Origin: DAITPV01 sp050692555
Lineage (GTDB): Bacteria; Actinomycetota; UBA4738; CALAEC01
Direction: 5' to 3'
NCBI GenBank assembly: GCA_050692555.1
Contig: JBOGVS010000057.1
Location: 1 to 11,406 of the forward strand
Length of the DNA stretch: 11,406 nt
Part shown: piece by piece, positions 1-6,358 of the stretch
Layout: the number at the start of each line of letters is the position of its first letter
Position numbering within the stretch: position 1 is the first letter of the stretch
Made by a program: the position numbers and the translations under genes
Notes under the pieces: generated by a model
What the model was told of the DNA's origin: nothing
The model's database searches: none
Seen by the model: only the letters and a program-made list of their open reading frames with translations

Positions 1-99
1 GCCAACCGCCTGGTCGGCATCCTCCACGGCTGCCTTCGCCACCGTCAGCTCTACAGCGAGGACATCGCCTGGCCAACCTCCGTGGAGGTCGCCGCTTGA
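1..99 (+). CDS. IS110-family transposase, C-terminal end (partial)
   Basis: Frame 1 is open from the window edge to a TGA at 97-99, giving 32 residues. The stretch NRLVGILHGCLRHRQLY followed by an acidic pair and AW matches the typical last helix of IS110-family transposases (Transposase_20 end), where NRLVGILHGCLR is very common in actinobacteria. These DEDD/serine recombinases act on the element ends and, in this family, are guided by an RNA from the element's non-coding end. The catalytic domains lie outside the window, so I cannot tell whether the gene is intact. Only 37 nt separate its stop from the thioesterase start. That leaves no room for a long non-coding right end, and suits an IS110 (rather than IS1111) layout or a truncated copy. 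No clear terminal inverted repeat is visible; the short GACAT (98-102) / ATGTC (117-121) pair is too weak to define the end. Confidence 0.75.
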   Translation, partial: ANRLVGILHGCLRHRQLYSEDIAWPTSVEVAA

Positions 100-127
100 C
101 ATGTTAGGAGCGTGGGATGTCTAGACT
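96..127 (+). promoter_or_regulatory. Candidate promoter of a leaderless thioesterase mRNA
   Basis: A perfect TTGACA lies at 96-101, overlapping the transposase stop codon. A TAGACT box (TANNNT type) lies at 122-127. The 20-nt spacer is longer than the usual 16-18, so the pairing of the two boxes is uncertain. The -10 box alone is well placed: transcription would begin about 7-10 nt downstream, at or next to the GTG at 137. No Shine-Dalgarno sequence precedes that GTG, as expected for a leaderless message, which is common in actinobacteria. An 8-bp palindrome, GTCTAGAC (119-126), overlaps the -10 box and could bind a regulator. Confidence 0.35.
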
Positions 128-136
128 TCCCCGCCA

Positions 137-571
137 GTGACCGACCCGGACGCGGCCTCTCCCGTCACTCGTGAACAGGCCCTCGAGCTGGCCACCGCGG
201 CCGCCAAGGGCACCTTGATGGAACGCCTGGGCCTGGAGTGGCTGGAGATCGGGGCCGATCGCATCGTGGCCCGGATCCCGGTCGAAGGCAACGTCCAAGT
301 GTACGGACAGCTCCACGGGGGCGCCACCGCGGCGCTGATCGAGAGCGTGGGGTCCATCGGGACCGCCGTGGTCACGGGGCTGGAGAAACGAGTGGTAGGC
401 ATCCAGCTCTCCGTCAACCACCTGCGGGCAGTCACCGAGGGGTACGTGACCGCCACCGGCGTCCCCATCCGGGTGGGCCGGACGGTGGCCGTGTGGGACG
501 TGCGGGTGGAGGACGATGGCGGGAAACCGGTCGCGGCGGGGACCCTGACCGTAGCCATCCGGGAGCCTTGA
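137..571 (+). CDS. PaaI-family hotdog-fold acyl-CoA thioesterase
   Basis: The 144-residue protein has the size and layout of the PaaI/YbdB (EntH) group of 4HBT hotdog thioesterases, which hydrolyse aromatic or other acyl-CoA thioesters in the cytosol. The signature is H60-G-G followed nine residues later by E69 (HGGATAALIES). This matches the His/Glu spacing of E. coli EntH, where the acidic residue supplies the catalytic carboxylate. Residues 91-98 (LSVNHLRA) match the usual central strand, with an Asn in the N-x-L-R position. The GTG at 137 is chosen because the -10-like box ends at 127 and no ribosome site is present. The next in-frame ATG (218) would cut off the N-terminal helix. The gene lies 9 nt upstream of the DUF554 gene and is probably cotranscribed with it. 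The substrate cannot be read from sequence. Confidence 0.85.
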   Translation: MTDPDAASPVTREQALELATAAAKGTLMERLGLEWLEIGADRIVARIPVEGNVQVYGQLHGGATAALIESVGSIGTAVVTGLEKRVVGIQLSVNHLRAVTEGYVTATGVPIRVGRTVAVWDVRVEDDGGKPVAAGTLTVAIREP

Positions 572-580
572 TCGGGGCTC

Positions 581-1297
581 GTGACCGGAACCCTGATCAA
601 CGTCGGCACGGTCCTGGCCGGGACGCTGCTGGGGATCCTGCTGGGCTCCCGGCTCCCCGAGCGGGTTCGGGAGACCGTGATGCACTCGCTGGGGCTGGTC
701 ACGTTGGTGGTCGGCGTGGCCCAGGCACTGGAGGCCTTCCGACCTCCGCTCACCGATCTCACCAGGGGCGCGGTCCTCGTCGTCCTGGGCAGCGTCCTTG
801 TCGGGGGGGTGATCGGCGAGCTCCTGGGGATCGAGCGGGGTCTGGACCGGATCGGGGAGATCCTCAAGGCCTGGTTCGGCCGGGGCCAGGCCCGGTTCAC
901 CGAGGGATTCGTAGTGGCCTCCCTGGTCTTCTGCGTGGGGCCCCTGACGATCGTGGGCTCGATCCAGGACGGCCTGACCGGCGACTTCCAGCTGCTGGCC
1001 ATCAAGTCGCTCCTTGACGGCTTCGCCGCGCTGGCCTTCGCTTCCGCACTGGGGTGGGGCGTCGGATTCTCCGCGCTCACCGTCCTGGTGTACCAGGGCG
1101 CCCTGTCCCTGTCTGCCACGGCTGCCGCGGGTGCGTTCTCCGGGTCGATGATCGCCGCGATGTCGGCCGTCGGGGGCGTCATGATCCTGGGGATCGGACT
1201 GCGGCTCCTCGACCTCCGACAGATCCGGGTGGCGAACCTTCTCCCCGCGCTGGTGCTGGCCCCCGCCGCCGTCGCGTTTCTGGAAGCGGTCCGGTAG
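581..1297 (+). CDS. DUF554 family integral membrane protein (YqgA-like)
   Basis: The 238-residue hydrophobic protein has about seven membrane segments (roughly residues 5-22, 36-50, 62-84, 108-127, 144-170, 188-208 and 218-236). Features typical of DUF554 (E. coli YqgA, B. subtilis YdfK) are the N-terminal INVGTVLAGTLLGILLG, the central FCVGPLTIVGSIQDGLTGD (117-135) and the ANLLPALVLAP tail. The length is normal for the family. The family's function is unknown; a transport role is often assumed. The start is a GTG 9 nt after the thioesterase stop, with only a weak GGGGC ahead of it, so translation may depend on coupling to the upstream gene. Nothing downstream on this strand looks coding. Confidence 0.88.
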   Translation: MTGTLINVGTVLAGTLLGILLGSRLPERVRETVMHSLGLVTLVVGVAQALEAFRPPLTDLTRGAVLVVLGSVLVGGVIGELLGIERGLDRIGEILKAWFGRGQARFTEGFVVASLVFCVGPLTIVGSIQDGLTGDFQLLAIKSLLDGFAALAFASALGWGVGFSALTVLVYQGALSLSATAAAGAFSGSMIAAMSAVGGVMILGIGLRLLDLRQIRVANLLPALVLAPAAVAFLEAVR

Positions 1298-1406
1298 TTT
1301 TGTCGAACAAGTTCCGGCGTTCCACGGGTTTTGTGGGCGCGACGAACCCCGCCCCTAACCTGCGCCGATACTGAGGATGTGTTGTGGGGCAACAGGTCTC
1401 GTAACG
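1298..1406. other. Non-coding stretch after the DUF554 gene
   Basis: No plausible gene is seen here. Short inverted repeats could weakly terminate the thioesterase-DUF554 transcript: GGGTT (1326-1330) with AACCC (1345-1349), or CCAC (1322-1325) with GTGG (1333-1336). Neither is followed by a T-tract. A small hairpin, TGTTG (1380-1384) with CAACA (1390-1394) around a 5-nt loop, follows. I see no convincing terminator. Confidence 0.4.
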
Positions 1407-1435
1407 TTGACTTCACCTTGAGGGCCTGCTAGTTT
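1407..1435 (+). promoter_or_regulatory. Sigma70-type promoter driving a candidate ncRNA
   Basis: TTGACT at 1407-1412 and TAGTTT at 1430-1435 are separated by exactly 17 nt, the optimal spacing for the housekeeping sigma factor. The predicted start site is about 1441-1443. This coincides with the first base of an 11-bp stem whose other arm lies 127 nt further on. No open reading frame with a ribosome site follows on this strand. Confidence 0.55.
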
Positions 1436-1442
1436 CCCGTCC

Positions 1443-1680
1443 GGTCCCGAGCGGCCGCAGGGATCGAAGGGGTGCCGGAAGGCCCTTGGAACGGAAGTCT
1501 ACCGCGTGGCGAGCTTCGGCTCAGCTCGCGAGGGCCCCAAGTTTCGGGACCCGATGAAGCGCCCCGACGGTAACCGAAGTCGCTCGGGACCACTTGTTGC
1601 GGGTTCGCGGCGCTGAGTAGATAACGCTCGCGTATGGGGAAGGCGTGAGCGGCTCCAAAGGCGTCGCGGGCCCGCCTTCA
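1443..1680 (+). ncRNA. Candidate structured non-coding RNA, family unknown
   Basis: Immediately after a good promoter lies a region packed with inverted repeats. GGTCCCGAGCG (1443-1453) pairs perfectly with 1581-1591 and closes a domain of about 150 nt. Inside it is a hairpin AAGG (1467-1470)/CCTT (1484-1487) capped by GCC-GGAA-GGC (1474-1483), a GNRA tetraloop. A second hairpin, GCGAGC (1509-1514)/GCTCGC (1524-1529), can also fold as GAGC-TTCG-GCTC with a UUCG loop. Downstream are a 7-bp hairpin with one bulge (1606-1612/1625-1632) and a 7-bp pair GAAGGCG (1639-1645)/CGCCTTC (1673-1679). Stable tetraloops and a long closing stem are hallmarks of functional RNA. I find no match to tmRNA, RNase P RNA, SRP RNA, tRNA or a riboswitch that I know. 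The 3' end is unclear: no T-tract is seen, and the last stem touches the end of the convergent cupredoxin gene. High G+C raises the chance of accidental pairing, so this remains a candidate. Confidence 0.45.
1639..1679. terminator. Possible convergent terminator hairpin (no T-tract)
   Basis: GAAGGCG (1639-1645) and CGCCTTC (1673-1679) form a 7-bp stem with a 27-nt loop. The stem overlaps the last codon and stop of the cupredoxin gene on the minus strand and the end of the candidate RNA on the plus strand. It could serve both converging transcripts, but the large loop and the absence of a U-run make it weak. Confidence 0.25.
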
Positions 1681-2031
1681 CGTTGAAGCCACCAACACCA
1701 GCACCCCGCTCATCCCCCGGTCGGCGTGAAGCCGGCACACGAACGGATAGCGCCCCGGCTCCGACAGCAATGATCCGATGGGATCGATGGTGATTCGCTG
1801 TCCGGGCCGAACGATCCGGTCGTAGCCGGTGCCCTCGATGGTCACGTTGTGGGGGTTCCGGCCCTGGTTGCTGAACTGGACCGCGCGGTCCAAGACGATC
1901 GGCAGTGACGGGTGGGCGTCGTGGAAGTGATAGTCGATGGCGGTCACCACGTAGGGCCCGGTCGGGGGACCGGCGTCGCCGGTGCCGCAGGCACTCAGCG
2001 CCACCAGGGCCGCGATGGCCGCCCGTGTCAC
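1678..2031 (-). CDS. Small cupredoxin (type 1 copper) lipoprotein
   Basis: The 117-residue protein begins with a short hydrophobic signal and lipobox (LSAC, acylated Cys15), so it should sit on the outer face of the membrane. The mature part is a plastocyanin/azurin-like domain with a full set of type 1 copper ligands: His61 in NPHNVTI, then Cys99, His102 and Met107 in FVCRLHADRGM. A tyrosine precedes the Cys loop, and the following GVLVLV strand is typical of plastocyanin-like folds. Such proteins carry single electrons between membrane or extracytoplasmic partners, or bind copper. The GTG start shares a GTGA overlap with the stop of the upstream ATPase gene, so translation is probably coupled and the gene is the last of the transporter operon. 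No oxidase or copper-export gene is nearby, so its electron partner is unknown. Confidence 0.82.
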   Translation of the reverse strand: MTRAAIAALVALSACGTGDAGPPTGPYVVTAIDYHFHDAHPSLPIVLDRAVQFSNQGRNPHNVTIEGTGYDRIVRPGQRITIDPIGSLLSEPGRYPFVCRLHADRGMSGVLVLVAST

Positions 2032-2765
2032 AGGATCCGGTTCAGGAACTGCCGGAGCCTGGCGTTCGCGGGGCGATCGAACATGGCTCGGGGATCGCCC
2101 TCGTCCACGATGACTCCCTCGTCCATGAAGATCATCCGGCTCGCCGCTTCCCGGGCGAAGCCCATCTCGTGGGTCACCACCACCATGGTCATCCCCTCCT
2201 GGGCCAGGCGCTTCATGACGTCCAGAACCTCCTGGATCAATTCCGGGTCCAGGGCCGAGGTCACCTCGTCGAACAGCATCAGCTTGGGGCGCATGGCCAG
2301 AGCCCGGGCGATGGCCACTCGCTGCTGCTGGCCTCCGGACAGGCGGCCCGGATAGGCATCCGCCTTTCCCTGGAGGCCCACGTGCCGGAGCTCCTGGAGG
2401 GCGAGCTTCCTGGCCTCACCCGGAGGCATCTTGAGGACCTTCTGAAGGGCCATGGTGATGTTCTCCAGGGCGGTCTTGTGGGGGAACAGGTTGAAGGCCT
2501 GGAAGACGATGCCGAGCTTGGTCCGCACTCGGTTGAGATCGGTCCGGACGTCGGTCAGCTCGGTGTCCTCGAACCACACCCGTCCCTCGGTGGGCTCCTC
2601 CAGAAGGTTGATGGTGCGCAGGAGGGTCGACTTCCCGGACCCCGAAGGACCGATCACCGCCAGAACCTCCTGCGTCTCCACCTCGAGGTTGATGTCCTTG
2701 AGGACGTGGTGGGACCCGAACCACTTGTTCACGCCTTCCAGGCGGACCACCGACGCCGGGCTCAC
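2028..2765 (-). CDS. Polar amino-acid ABC transporter ATPase (GlnQ type)
   Basis: The 245-residue cytosolic ATPase energises the PAAT importer encoded with it. All motifs are present: Walker A GPSGSGKST (39-47), Q-loop Gln89 in IVFQAFNLFPH, signature LSGGQQQRVAIARAL (142-156), Walker B LMLFDE (162-167) with catalytic Glu167, and H-loop His199 in VVTHEMGFA. FNLFPH and THEMGFA are characteristic of the GlnQ/HisP/ArtP branch. The length is usual for the family. Its GTG start overlaps the permease stop by 4 nt (GTGA), and its own stop overlaps the cupredoxin start in the same way. The three genes therefore form a translationally coupled chain. The exact amino-acid substrate is not set by this subunit. 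Confidence 0.95.
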   Translation of the reverse strand: MSPASVVRLEGVNKWFGSHHVLKDINLEVETQEVLAVIGPSGSGKSTLLRTINLLEEPTEGRVWFEDTELTDVRTDLNRVRTKLGIVFQAFNLFPHKTALENITMALQKVLKMPPGEARKLALQELRHVGLQGKADAYPGRLSGGQQQRVAIARALAMRPKLMLFDEVTSALDPELIQEVLDVMKRLAQEGMTMVVVTHEMGFAREAASRMIFMDEGVIVDEGDPRAMFDRPANARLRQFLNRIL

Positions 2766-3847
2766 GGCGTGACCGTCACCAGGCCGCTTCGGAGTCGCCT
2801 CTCGACCGCGTTGACGGCGCCGATCAGCGGCAGCGTCACGGCCAGGTAGCCGGCCGCCGCCGCCACGAAGAACGTGGCGTTCGCCGACGCCGAGTAGCCC
2901 TCACGGGCCCACGTGTACAGCTCGTAGTTCTCGGCAAGCAGTCCCAGGACCACGACCAGCGAGGTGTCCTTGATCAGGATGACGAACTCGTTCAGGAGCG
3001 GAGGGATGACTCGCCGGAAGGCCTGCGGGATGATCGCGTTCCGCAGGGCCTGGGGGTACGACATGCCCAGTGATCTGGCGGCCTCCAGCTGACCCCGCTC
3101 GATCGACTGGATGCCGGCTCGAAACACCTCGGCCGCGTAGGCGGCGGTATTGAGGACGAACACCGCGATCGCCGCGGTGAACGCGGAGAACCGGATCCCC
3201 AGCCCGAACGCGAAGCCGAAGTAGAACACCGACAGCTGCCAGATCAGCGGGGTCCCCCGGAAGAAGTTCACGTATGCCCGCGCGGGAGCCCGGACGACGG
3301 CACGGTTCGATAGCAGCAGGACCGCCAGCAGCAGCCCGAGGATCACGCCGCCGGCTTCGCCCGCGAACGCCAGGATCACCGTGTTGACCGCCGAACGGAG
3401 GAACGTGGAGCCGTAGCCGCCGAGGACCTCGAAGTTGAGGAACGACCGGAAGAACGGTCCCGGATCCCCCAGCGCCTGGAACGCCAGGACCAGGAGGCCC
3501 AACCCGACGGCCTGGACACCCAGGACGGCCCCCGCAATGGCCCGCTCTCTGGAGCGCTTGGTGGGCATCCGGCGGTACCGCGTGGCCCCGGCGAGCATGG
3601 CCAGTGCCCCGACCGCGGCCCCGATGATCAACAGCGACCGGGTCGATGGAGACATGAAGCCCTCGAGGAGCCGCTCGTAGGGGACCACTCCCTGGACCAG
3701 GAGGGCCACCGGGACGCCCGCCACGATCAGAGCGAGCGCGGAGGCCCCGATCACCAGCGTGAGCGTGGCGAACCCGACCAGCCGACGATCCGCGGCCGAC
3801 TCCACCACGTCGATCTGCGGGGGCGGATGCCCGGTTGCCGTGCTCAT
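2762..3847 (-). CDS. Polar amino-acid ABC transporter permease with extended N-terminus
   Basis: This is the membrane subunit of the PAAT importer. The C-terminal half (from about residue 146) is a standard HisM/GlnP permease: GSTFLRSAVNTVILAF at the start, NFFRGTPLIWQL (194-205), and the EAA loop QLEAARSLGMSYPQALRNA (253-271) that contacts the ATPase. At 361 residues it is about 140 longer than the usual 215-230. The extra N-terminal part holds about three more membrane segments (roughly 24-52, 70-88 and 104-125) joined by a basic stretch (89-103). The ATG at 3847 is well supported by GAGGGAG 7 nt upstream (plus-strand 3855-3861). Only one permease gene is present, so the complex is presumably a homodimer. 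The binding-protein gene lies 67 nt upstream. Confidence 0.93.
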   Translation of the reverse strand: MSTATGHPPPQIDVVESAADRRLVGFATLTLVIGASALALIVAGVPVALLVQGVVPYERLLEGFMSPSTRSLLIIGAAVGALAMLAGATRYRRMPTKRSRERAIAGAVLGVQAVGLGLLVLAFQALGDPGPFFRSFLNFEVLGGYGSTFLRSAVNTVILAFAGEAGGVILGLLLAVLLLSNRAVVRAPARAYVNFFRGTPLIWQLSVFYFGFAFGLGIRFSAFTAAIAVFVLNTAAYAAEVFRAGIQSIERGQLEAARSLGMSYPQALRNAIIPQAFRRVIPPLLNEFVILIKDTSLVVVLGLLAENYELYTWAREGYSASANATFFVAAAAGYLAVTLPLIGAVNAVERRLRSGLVTVTP

Positions 3848-3914
3848 CGGCAGACTCCCTCAAGACCACCGATGCCGCCACGGCCCCGGCCCACGGGTGC
3901 TTCGGGTTCCTTCC

Positions 3915-4763
3915 CTATGCCGAGGCCTGGAACTCCGGTGGCACCTGGACTCCCGGGAAGTACCGCTCGAAGATCTCCGTGTAGGTACCGTCCGCGACGA
4001 TCTCGGCAAGCGCCCCGTTCACGGCTTCCGTCAGCTCCGGGTTGTCCTTCGAGAACGCGAAGCCGTACTTCTCGTCGGTGTCGATGGCGGCCGCGATCAG
4101 GATCTGGCCGGGGAACTCCCCGATGATCTCCGCCGACGCCGGCTCGTCGTTCACCACGGCATCGATGTTGCCCGCCTCGAGGTCCCGGAAGGCGTCGGGC
4201 GCGTTGGCGAACGTCTTGGTCTCGGCTCCCTGCGGCACCAGGTTGTCCTCCGCGTAGGCCTTCCCGGTGGTCCCTCGCTGCACCCCGATGATGTGGCCCT
4301 CCCCGATGTCGGCCTCCGAGGCGATGTCGGAGCCCTCCGCGACCACCAGGGCCTGCCGGGAGTTGTAGTAGGGATCCGAGAAGTCGACCGTCTGCTGCCG
4401 CTCCTCGGTGATCGTGGAGGCCGCGGCGACCATGTCGAACTGGCCCCCCGCCACAGCGGTGAAGATCGTGTCGAAGTCGGCTCGGACCCACTCCACCTCC
4501 AGGCCCAGGCGACCGGCGATCTCCTCGGCCAGGTCGACGTCGAACCCGACCTCGTCGCCGGCCTCCACGGATTCGAACGGCGGGTAGTCCAGGCAGGAGC
4601 CCACCGACATGATCCCTTCCTGGAGCGTGGTGAACTCCGGCCCGGCGGGGCTGGGGCTGGTCCCGCCGCCCCCTCCAGCGGGCTGCTCCTCAGCGCACGC
4701 CCCGCTCAGCAGGGCCAGGGCCAGGGCGGCCGCCAGCGTCCCCGAAGCTCTCCGTGTGATCAC
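3915..4763 (-). CDS. Polar amino-acid ABC transporter substrate-binding lipoprotein
   Basis: This is an SBP_bac_3 family binding protein that captures an amino acid outside the membrane. From the GTG at 4763 it has 282 residues: a signal peptide with lipobox LSGAC (Cys23), a Gly/Ser/Pro linker, then the two-lobed domain. The family signature GFDVDLAEEIAGRLG starts near residue 73. ITEERQQTVDFSDPYY (118-133) follows; its Arg122 corresponds to the Arg that holds the ligand carboxylate in HisJ and GlnH. The GTG is preferred because AGGAGG (plus-strand 4770-4775) lies 6 nt before it. An ATG one codon upstream (4766) would be only 3 nt from that site, and the further ATG at 4796 lacks one. It is the first gene of the PAAT set, 62 nt after the livF stop. 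The ligand specificity is not clear. Confidence 0.92.
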   Translation of the reverse strand: MITRRASGTLAAALALALLSGACAEEQPAGGGGGTSPSPAGPEFTTLQEGIMSVGSCLDYPPFESVEAGDEVGFDVDLAEEIAGRLGLEVEWVRADFDTIFTAVAGGQFDMVAAASTITEERQQTVDFSDPYYNSRQALVVAEGSDIASEADIGEGHIIGVQRGTTGKAYAEDNLVPQGAETKTFANAPDAFRDLEAGNIDAVVNDEPASAEIIGEFPGQILIAAAIDTDEKYGFAFSKDNPELTEAVNGALAEIVADGTYTEIFERYFPGVQVPPEFQASA

Positions 4764-4769
4764 CATTCC

Positions 4770-4775
4770 CCTCCT
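4770..4775 (-). promoter_or_regulatory. Strong Shine-Dalgarno site of the PAAT binding protein
   Basis: CCTCCT on the plus strand reads AGGAGG on the coding strand, the full anti-SD complement. It sits 6 nt from the GTG at 4763 and 3 nt from the ATG at 4766, favouring the GTG. It is among the strongest ribosome sites in the window, fitting the need for excess binding protein. Confidence 0.7.
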
Positions 4776-4804
4776 CGTGTTGCCCATCTCGGTCATGCTA
4801 CTTC

Positions 4805-4818
4805 GCCCGGAGGCGGGC
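4805..4818 (-). terminator. Weak hairpin between livF and the PAAT set
   Basis: GCCCG (4805-4809) and CGGGC (4814-4818) form a 5-bp stem with a 4-nt loop in the gap between the livF stop and the next binding-protein gene. No T-tract follows on the minus strand. It may reduce read-through or be incidental, and I see no clear separate promoter in the gap. Confidence 0.25.
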
Positions 4819-4825
4819 CGTCCGG

Positions 4826-5525
<700 letters not shown>

Positions 5526-5545
<20 letters not shown>

Positions 5546-6356
5546 GTTCCTCCCCACCTCCCGCCGCCCCGCGCCCCAGGTACGCCTCGATGACCCGGGG
5601 GTTGCGCTGGACCTCGAGAGGCTCGCCGTCGGCGATCTTCTCCCCGTAGTCCAGGACGGCGACCCTGTCGGAGATCCCCATGACCACCTTCATGTCGTGC
5701 TCGATGATCAGGATGGTGATCCCCTGATCGCGCACCTTGGCGATGAGCTGCATGAGCCTGGCCTTCTCGGTGGGGTTCATCCCGGCGGCCGGCTCGTCCA
5801 GGAGCAGGAGACGGGGGTTGGTGGCCAGGGCCCGGGCGATCTCCACCCGTCGCTGGTCCCCGTACGAGAGGTTCCCGGCCACCTCGTTCGCGTATCGGTG
5901 GATGCCCACGAAATCAAGCAGCTCCTCGGCGCGATGTTGCCCGTCCCGTTCCTCGTGTCGCATGGCCGGTGTTCGAAGGATGGCTCGCAGGACCCCCTGC
6001 CGGTGGTGGGCGTCGGTGCCCACGAGCACGTTCTCCAGAGCGGTCATGTTCTGGAACAGCCTGATGTTCTGGAACGTTCGCCCGATCCCCCGCTGGGTGA
6101 TCTCGTGCGGCTTGAGCCGCCGCACGAACAGGCCGGCCACCTTGGTGAGCAGGATCTCCTGGCCCCCGAACGTGATCGAACCCGACGTCGGCGGGAAGAT
6201 CCCGGTCACCAGGTTGAAGAACGTGGTCTTCCCGGCCCCGTTGGGACCGATCAGCCCCTGGATCTGTCCCTCCGCGATGGTCAGGTCGACGTCCTTGAGC
6301 GCCGTCAGGCCTCCGAAGCGCTTGGTCACCTTCCTGGCGTCCAGCATCGGGGGCAT
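5526..6356 (-). CDS. livG: Branched-chain amino-acid ABC transporter ATPase LivG
   Basis: The 276-residue ATPase partners LivF under the LivH/LivM channel. It shows Walker A GPNGAGKTT (37-45), Q-loop Gln96 in GRTFQNIRLFQ, the LivG-type signature NLSYGDQRRVEIARALA (162-178), Walker B LLLLDEPAAGMNP with Asp187 and Glu188, and H-loop His220 in IIEHDMKVV. The tail NPRVIEAYLG is the conserved C-terminal element of branched-chain ATPases. The frame stays open far upstream, but that part is out-of-frame livM sequence of unlikely composition. The ATG at 6356, 2 nt after the livM TAG, gives a normal length. An ATG three codons later (6347) is the alternative. After YLG a 16-residue Gly/Glu-rich tail overlaps the livF start. 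Confidence 0.95.
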
Positions 6357-6358
6357 CG

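Noticed and set aside
121..1416. 431-residue open frame on the minus strand
   Set aside because: It lies antisense to the well-supported thioesterase and DUF554 genes. Its Ser/Thr/Arg/Pro-rich composition is what high-G+C antisense frames produce, and it has no recognisable domain.
1467..1487. SRP RNA-like GGAA apical loop
   Set aside because: The C-GGAA-G cap resembles SRP RNA, but the conserved asymmetric loop with AGCAG on the 3' side is missing.
1600..1613. tRNA T-arm-like GGGTTCG
   Set aside because: No matching acceptor, D or anticodon arms surround it, and the T-loop bases do not fit GTTCRA.
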